From a virus: 28,011 nt of DNA. Made by a program: the position numbers and the translations under genes. The notes beneath the pieces were generated by a model. The model saw only the letters and a list, made by a program, of their open reading frames with translations, made no database searches and was not told where the DNA came from. The stretch covers positions 1 to 28,011 of the IMG/VR virus record IMGVR_UViG_3300020457_000071; one strand, given 5' to 3'. Positions 23,637 through 28,011 of the stretch are shown here, piece by piece. Each line of letters begins with the position of its first letter. The stretch's first letter is position 1.

Positions 23637-24113
23637 ATGCCTCGCAAAAGATCAGATCATTATGTGAATAACAAGGAATTGTTAGAAGCAATGATTGTAT
23701 ATCGTAATAAATGTGCTATCGCAGAAGAGAAGGGCATCGACCCACCTCCCATAAGTAACTACCTTGGTGAGTGTTTTCTTAAGATAGCAACCCATCTTTC
23801 ATATAAACCAAACTTTGTAAACTATATGTTTAGAGAGGACATGATAGGTGATGGTATAGAAAATTGCGTACAATACATTCATAATTTCAATCCTGAGAAG
23901 TCTTCTAATCCATTTGCATACTTTACACAGATAATCTATTATGCGTTTCTCAGACGCATACAGAAGGAAAAGAAACAACTTGAGATAAAAACCAAGATAA
24001 TAGAAAGAACAGGATACGATCAGGTCATGGTTGTTGAGGAGGGTGCAGGTGGCACTAGTTCTGATTATAATACAATTAAAGATAATATTCAATACAAAAA
24101 CACCAATAGATGA
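23637..24113 (+). CDS. 55: Late transcription sigma factor gp55
   Basis: 158 residues, against 185 in T4. Recognisable blocks: VNNKELLEAMIVYRNKCAIA, then PPISNYLGECFLKIATHLSY, and the region 2-like core MIGDGIENCVQYIHNFNPEK with SSNPFAYFTQIIYYAFLRRI. gp55 is a minimal sigma factor that, with gp33 and the gp45 clamp in T4, directs host polymerase to TATAAATA promoters, the motifs seen through this window. It has the best ribosome site here (AAAGGAG, six bases from the ATG) and its own host-type promoter. It ends in ATGA with the next ORF. Confidence 0.95.
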   Translation: MPRKRSDHYVNNKELLEAMIVYRNKCAIAEEKGIDPPPISNYLGECFLKIATHLSYKPNFVNYMFREDMIGDGIENCVQYIHNFNPEKSSNPFAYFTQIIYYAFLRRIQKEKKQLEIKTKIIERTGYDQVMVVEEGAGGTSSDYNTIKDNIQYKNTNR

Positions 24114-24385
24114 AACTAACCCAAGAGTTGATTGACCAGATTCAAGAAGCATTGAATCATACTAAAAAAGATGGAACTGTAAATTGGCAGGATGGCGATG
24201 AGATTGAAGTCAGTGTAGCAGGTACATTTGCTGCTGACAGATTTATTGTCATACAGAATAGATCTAAAAAACCTTGGGAACCATCTGTGAATAGTAGTCA
24301 CCATCCTGACTATGATCCTAAACCTGCAGAGGAGTTCTATAAGAAATGGCCTCAACTTACACAACCACCATATAATAAATCATGA
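24110..24385 (+). CDS. Unknown small protein between gp55 and gp47
   Basis: 91 residues, function unknown. An N-terminal helix (MKLTQELIDQIQEALNHTKK) is followed by a short beta segment (GDEIEVSVAGTFAADRFIVI) and a Trp/Pro-rich tail (KPAEEFYKKWPQLTQPPYNK). No zinc, nuclease or membrane motif. ATGA overlaps on both sides, with gp55 upstream and gp47 downstream, make it a real part of the operon. An adaptor to the recombination or transcription machinery is conceivable but unsupported. Confidence 0.65.
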   Translation: MKLTQELIDQIQEALNHTKKDGTVNWQDGDEIEVSVAGTFAADRFIVIQNRSKKPWEPSVNSSHHPDYDPKPAEEFYKKWPQLTQPPYNKS

Positions 24386-25440
24386 AGGTTGCCATTATTA
24401 CTGATCAACATTTCGGTATGCGAAAAGGCAACCGAATATTTCACGATTACTTTCAAAAGTTTTACGACGATGTATTCTTCCCGACGCTCGAAAAAGAAGG
24501 TATCAAAACAGTTATCGACATGGGCGATACTTTCGACAATCGCAGAACAATTGATCTCTGGTCTTTGGAATGGTCAAAAAAGAATTACTTCGATCGTTTG
24601 CGTGATATGGGAATCACTGTGTATTCTATCGTGGGTAATCATACTGCCTACTACAAAAACAATAACTCAGTTAATTCTATCGAGCTTTTATTACGAGAGT
24701 ATTCTAATATCATCACTATCCCTGATTACGCAGAGTATACGATTGGCGACACAAAATGTCTTTTCATAGGTTGGATGAATGAAGAGAATAGACCTAAGAT
24801 AGAAAGAAAAATAAAATCTACAAAGTCTAAGGTTGTATTTGGTCACTTAGAACTAAATGGTTATGCAGTATATAAAGGGTTTACACAAAATCATGGTGCT
24901 AGTGGAGACTCAGAAATTTTTAATAAATTTGAAAGAGTATATACAGGACACTATCATACAAGATCTACAGATGGAACTGTCTACTACCTAGGCAATCCTT
25001 ATGAAATGTTCTGGAACGACTGTGAGGACACTCGTGGTTTCCATTTATGGGACACTGATACATTTGAGGCAACTCCTGTAAACAACCCTCACAGGATGTT
25101 TTACAAGATAATATACAGAGACACACCACATCAATTGTTTGATGCTACTCCATATGCAGGTAAAATTGTAAAAGTTATAGTTGAGAAAAGAAGCAAACCA
25201 AAAGAGTTTGAAAAGTTCTTAGACAAATTAAACTCTGTTAATGTAGAAGATTTAAAAGTTATAGAAAGTGTAGACTGGAATCATGGATATGTGCATGGAG
25301 AAGATTTTGATGCAGAGAATGAAGAGAACACCATTACTTTGTTAAATAGATTTATAGAGGAGTCGGAGGTAGATCTTGATAAAGATAGAGTCAAGGAACT
25401 TATTGGAGGACTATACGCACAGGCATGTGAGGTGGACTGA
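24382..25440 (+). CDS. 47: Recombination nuclease subunit gp47 (Mre11-like)
   Basis: 352 residues, against 339 in T4. All phosphoesterase motifs are present: D8-Q-H10 (ITDQHFG), GDTFDNRR (48-55), GNH (85-87), GHLE (154-157) and GHYH (189-192). With gp46 it forms the Mre11-Rad50-like complex that resects double-strand ends to prepare them for UvsX/UvsY recombination and in T4 also takes part in host DNA breakdown. It overlaps the preceding ORF (ATGA) and the next (TGATG). Unlike T4, where 47.1 lies before 46, a DUF3110-like ORF separates 47 from 46. Confidence 0.96.
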   Translation: MKVAIITDQHFGMRKGNRIFHDYFQKFYDDVFFPTLEKEGIKTVIDMGDTFDNRRTIDLWSLEWSKKNYFDRLRDMGITVYSIVGNHTAYYKNNNSVNSIELLLREYSNIITIPDYAEYTIGDTKCLFIGWMNEENRPKIERKIKSTKSKVVFGHLELNGYAVYKGFTQNHGASGDSEIFNKFERVYTGHYHTRSTDGTVYYLGNPYEMFWNDCEDTRGFHLWDTDTFEATPVNNPHRMFYKIIYRDTPHQLFDATPYAGKIVKVIVEKRSKPKEFEKFLDKLNSVNVEDLKVIESVDWNHGYVHGEDFDAENEENTITLLNRFIEESEVDLDKDRVKELIGGLYAQACEVD

Positions 25441-25715
25441 TGTGGTTGTTGACTGAGGAGGGTAAGCGTGAGGGTGCTTACGCAGTAAAAGATGGTGCAG
25501 GTGATAAGGTATTGTATATCTTTGAACAACAAGATGATGCAATCAGATATGCAGACATGTTGGAAGAGGATCAAGACAAGGACATGGAAGTTGTAGAAAT
25601 TGATGAAGAGGTTGCAATAAAAGCGTGTGAGGTGTATAATTATAAGTATAGTGTGATCTCTAAAAACGATTTCGTGATACCTCCAAAAAAGGATGATTCG
25701 GTTCAAAAAAATTAA
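25440..25715 (+). CDS. DUF3110-like small protein
   Basis: 91 residues. The pattern of an early strand, then KVLYIFEQQDDAIRYADMLE, an acidic stretch, and VVEIDEEVAIKACEVYNYKY resembles DUF3110 proteins of cyanobacteria and their phages (YxFEQxDDAxRYAxxLE; recalled, not searched). Function of that family is unknown. If correct it is a marker for a cyanobacterial host. It shares TGATG with gp47 and its last 23 bases overlap the gp46 start, so it is translated within the 47-46 operon and might modulate that complex. Confidence 0.65.
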   Translation: MWLLTEEGKREGAYAVKDGAGDKVLYIFEQQDDAIRYADMLEEDQDKDMEVVEIDEEVAIKACEVYNYKYSVISKNDFVIPPKKDDSVQKN

Positions 25716-27420
25716 GTGGAAAAACTTCTTGTCCACAGGTGATCAATGGACAGAAGTAGTACTAGATGCTGATGGAACCACATTGATTGTAGGAGCAAAT
25801 GGTGCAGGTAAATCAACTGTACTAGATGCTATCTGTTTTGTGTTGTTCAATAAACCCTACAGAAAAATTACAAAATCTCAGTTGGTCAATACAACTAACG
25901 AGAAAGGAACTCTGACAGAAATAGAATTTGAGATAGGATCAAAACAATATCTTGTTCGTCGTGGTATCAAACCGAACATTTTTGATATTGAGATAGATGG
26001 TAATATGCGTAACAAAGAAGCAGATGATAGAGTCAATCAAAAGGTTCTGGAAGAACAGATATTAAAATTAAATTTTAAATCATTTACACAGATAGTCATT
26101 CTAGGTAGTAGTAACTTTATACCATTCATGCAACTCAACGGTCCTAACCGTAGAGAAGTCATAGAGGACTTGTTAGATATAAAAATATTTTCTGCAATGA
26201 ATAATATTGTAAGAGATAGAATTAGAGTAGTTAAAGATTCTGTAAGGACATTAGAATTAAAAAAAGAGAATCTAAATGATAAGATACGAATGCAAGAAGA
26301 GTTCATAGGAGAACTAGACAAAAGAGGTAAGGAAACCGTACAGGAGAAGGAAACAAAAATTAATACTATTGCGTTAGATATCGACCAATTGTTAAGAAAA
26401 AATGAGCAATATAACAATGATATAGTTAGTGTTCAAACACAATTAGAAACAGTATCAGATGCCTCAAACAAACTGCAACAACTAGGTTCTTTAAAACAGA
26501 AGATAAGTAATAAGGTATCAAGAATTACAAAAGAAGAAAAATTCTTCAACGAGCACAAATCCTGTCCTACATGTGCACAAAATATAGAAGAATCATTTCG
26601 ATTAAATAGAATTAAAGACGCTCAATCTAAGGCAAAGGAACTCACAGAAGGTTACGCAAAACTGGAGGAGTCAATAACACAGGAAAGCATAAGAGAGCGT
26701 CACTTCACCACTCTCACAAAGGAGATCGCTAACTTAACCTATGACATTTCTCAAAACAATACTCGTATTTCGGCACTTCAACAACAAACAAAGGATCTAC
26801 AACAGGAAATTCAAACTGTTACCGACAAGTTACAAAACCGAAATACTGAGCATGAGGAATTAGGGAAGTTTAAGGGAGAACTGGAATCAGTATTCGACAC
26901 ACTTGGTAAGGAAAAAGAGCAGATAAATTATAACAACTTTGCTTACTCTCTATTGCAAGATGGAGGAGTAAAAGCAAAGATCATAAAAAAATATCTTCCT
27001 CTTATTAACGAGCAAGTGAATCGTTATTTACAGATGATGGATTTTTATATAAATTTCCATCTAGACGAAGAGTTTAACGAAACGATTCAAAATCCAATAC
27101 ACGATAAGTTCTCCTACTCTTCTTTCTCGGAAGGCGAAAAGATGCGTATCGACCTAGCACTTCTGTTTACTTGGAGGGAAGTCGCAAGATATAAAAACTC
27201 TGCAAACACAAACTTATTAATATTAGACGAAGTATTTGACTCATCACTAGATGGTTTTGGAACTGATGAGTTTATTAAGATAATAAAGTATGTTGTAAAA
27301 GATGCTAATGTATTTGTAATATCTCATAAGACAGACATGTTAGATAAGTTTAGTACAGTAATAGAATTTACAAAGAAAGGTGGATTCTCCTACTCTACTA
27401 AAAATTCTGCTGACGCTTAA
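25693..27420 (+). CDS. 46: Recombination nuclease subunit gp46 (Rad50-like)
   Basis: 575 residues, against 560 in T4. SMC/Rad50 ATPase: Walker A VGANGAGKST (33-42), two coiled-coil arms (about 175-285 and 300-410) around a zinc hook CPTC (291-294), signature FSEGEKMRIDL (478-488), Walker B LLILDEVFDS (508-517) and a switch His (ISHK, H545). It drives the gp47 nuclease in resecting DNA ends. The start lies inside the DUF3110-like ORF; ATGATTCGGTTC gives the usual family N-terminus (MIRFKKIKWKNFLSTGD). It ends in TAATG with the micropeptide at 27420. Confidence 0.97.
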   Translation: MIRFKKIKWKNFLSTGDQWTEVVLDADGTTLIVGANGAGKSTVLDAICFVLFNKPYRKITKSQLVNTTNEKGTLTEIEFEIGSKQYLVRRGIKPNIFDIEIDGNMRNKEADDRVNQKVLEEQILKLNFKSFTQIVILGSSNFIPFMQLNGPNRREVIEDLLDIKIFSAMNNIVRDRIRVVKDSVRTLELKKENLNDKIRMQEEFIGELDKRGKETVQEKETKINTIALDIDQLLRKNEQYNNDIVSVQTQLETVSDASNKLQQLGSLKQKISNKVSRITKEEKFFNEHKSCPTCAQNIEESFRLNRIKDAQSKAKELTEGYAKLEESITQESIRERHFTTLTKEIANLTYDISQNNTRISALQQQTKDLQQEIQTVTDKLQNRNTEHEELGKFKGELESVFDTLGKEKEQINYNNFAYSLLQDGGVKAKIIKKYLPLINEQVNRYLQMMDFYINFHLDEEFNETIQNPIHDKFSYSSFSEGEKMRIDLALLFTWREVARYKNSANTNLLILDEVFDSSLDGFGTDEFIKIIKYVVKDANVFVISHKTDMLDKFSTVIEFTKKGGFSYSTKNSADA

Positions 27421-27494
27421 TGTGGGTTCATGCTGCTGTTTATATAACCATCGTTGTTTTACTCATGGTAGGATTTGCTGCGTTTGACCCATAG
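27420..27494 (+). CDS. 24-residue membrane micropeptide after gp46
   Basis: The ORF MWVHAAVYITIVVLLMVGFA and AFDP is a single hydrophobic helix with almost nothing else. Its ATG overlaps the gp46 stop as TAATG, the same coupling used by full genes here. It resembles in type the micro-ORFs at 8538 and 9585. Function unknown; chance cannot be excluded at this length. Confidence 0.45.
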   Translation: MWVHAAVYITIVVLLMVGFAAFDP

Positions 27495-27523
27495 TGTGCC
27501 AGTTAAAAAAGTGTCCTTAGCAC

Positions 27524-27553
27524 TTGCCGAAGGTATCATATCGGATGTATAAT
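27524..27553 (+). promoter_or_regulatory. Sigma70-type promoter after gp46
   Basis: TTGCCG (27524-27529), 18-base spacer, perfect TATAAT (27548-27553). Transcription would start near 27560, before the ATG at 27578. It may open the transcript into the next replication genes. Confidence 0.55.
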
Positions 27554-27577
27554 AGTAATATCAACAAAACAATTATT

Positions 27578-27760
27578 ATGAAAGGTGTTCAACTATCCCC
27601 CACTATCGACTATCTCTCTATGGAAGATGAGCAAGGTCCTGTAGGTGTCCTAGTATTTCGTGGTACTATGCATCAACCTGCTATGGTTGCTTCTGTAGAG
27701 AATCAAGATGATTTCAAATCTGCATACAACGAATTCAAAACTTATGAGGACTACGCATAA
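27578..27760 (+). CDS. Unknown 60-residue protein
   Basis: The ORF from ATG 27578 reads MKGVQLSPTIDYLSMEDEQG, then PVGVLVFRGTMHQPAMVASV and an acidic helix (ENQDDFKSAYNEFKTYEDYA): a small alpha-beta protein with no known motif. The frame is open upstream to ATG 27545 and TTG 27524, but the first sits on the promoter -10 and the second on the -35, so 27578 is chosen. It stops one base before the next ATG. Function unknown. Confidence 0.6.
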   Translation: MKGVQLSPTIDYLSMEDEQGPVGVLVFRGTMHQPAMVASVENQDDFKSAYNEFKTYEDYA

Positions 27761-27761
27761 A

Positions 27762-28011
27762 ATGGATGTTATCTTAGAAAGGTTTCCTTACCGTTTTGTA
27801 CAGAAAGGTTTACTAGAAATTAATGGTGAACCAGACTACCGTATACAAAAGTTCAACGAGGTAACTCGTGTCTATAGAGACATGTATTATCTTGACAGTT
27901 CTATACAACTAGACTGTGCTATAGAAGATCCAGAGTATGTCAAGTGGTTAGATCCAGACCCAGAGGTTGCAGCATACCCTAATGAAAGCGACTCTTATGT
28001 TGCACCACACG
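27762..28011 (+). CDS. Unknown protein, cut by window end
   Basis: 83 codons are visible from ATG 27762 (MDVILERFPYRFVQKGLLEI) and the frame is still open at the window end. Tyr and Asp are frequent (VTRVYRDMYYLDSSIQLDCA, then EDPEYVKWLDPDPEVA). No motif is recognised. It starts just after the stop of the 27578 ORF. In T4-like genomes the clamp gene 45 and clamp loader genes follow nearby, but this is not gp45. Confidence 0.6.
   Translation, partial: MDVILERFPYRFVQKGLLEINGEPDYRIQKFNEVTRVYRDMYYLDSSIQLDCAIEDPEYVKWLDPDPEVAAYPNESDSYVAPH

Noticed and set aside
24389-24769. 126-codon plus-strand frame overlapping gp47 in another frame
   Set aside because: gp47 shows all phosphoesterase motifs in its own frame; the alternative has no motif.
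25281-25736. 151-codon open frame on the minus strand
   Set aside because: Lies opposite gp47, the DUF3110-like ORF and the gp46 start, which carry clear motifs; the protein is rich in Leu, Ile and Ser as expected of antisense frames.
1-28011. tRNA genes, CRISPR arrays, insertion sequences, attachment sites
   Set aside because: No cloverleaf, spaced repeats, transposase or integrase was seen on either strand; short gaps leave little room for them.

Overview
The window is a stretch of the conserved core of a T4-like marine myovirus genome. All convincing genes are on the + strand, tightly packed, mostly joined by 1-base TAATG or 4-base ATGA overlaps. Gene order matches T4 late and recombination blocks: 13-14-15-16-17-18-19-20-67-21-22-23-3-uvsY-uvsW-55-47-46. 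AT-rich composition, two small 2OG-Fe(II) oxygenase-like proteins between 16 and 17, a DUF3110-like protein between 47 and 46 and many tiny conserved-looking ORFs fit a cyanophage (Synechococcus/Prochlorococcus) best; a relative infecting another marine bacterium is possible. Identifications were made by eye from protein motifs and gene order, without database searches.

Layout. 1-3732: 3' part of a giant adhesin or whisker-like structural gene, open at the left edge. 3732-7226: neck proteins gp13 and gp14, tail stabiliser gp15 and small terminase gp16. 7218-9665: accessory island with two membrane proteins, two oxygenase-like proteins, two membrane micro-ORFs and an unknown ORF. 9646-11956: large terminase gp17, an RfaE-like nucleotidyltransferase and a zinc-ribbon protein. 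12042-14926: tail sheath and tube. 14971-20417: portal, prohead core, protease, scaffold and major capsid protein. 20418-20660: palindrome, terminator, promoters and a 38-residue ORF. 20661-23552: gp3-like protein, UvsY, UvsW and an unknown, possibly Sm-like protein. 23588-25715: a sigma70-type promoter, the late sigma factor gp55, an unknown ORF, gp47 and a DUF3110-like ORF. 25693-28011: gp46, a membrane micropeptide, a second sigma70-type promoter and small unknown ORFs, the last cut by the window edge. No tRNA, rRNA, CRISPR or insertion sequence was seen, and no gene-free stretch exceeds 300 bases.

How it works together. gp20/67/22/21/23 build and mature the prohead, gp16/17 fill it, gp13/14 close it, and gp15/18/19/3 make the contractile tail. 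UvsY/UvsW/gp46/gp47 run recombination-dependent replication, and gp55 directs host RNA polymerase to late promoters. T4-type late promoter motifs (TATAAATA or one to two changes) stand before the late operons, two of them perfect. gp55 itself has a host-type promoter with an operator-like dyad over its -10 box.

The most interesting material is regulatory and accessory: the gp18 leader, where readthrough transcripts could fold over the ribosome site but late transcripts could not; the dyad on the gp55 promoter; the palindrome-terminator cluster after gp23; the oxygenase and membrane-protein island; and the large repeat insertion in gp14.
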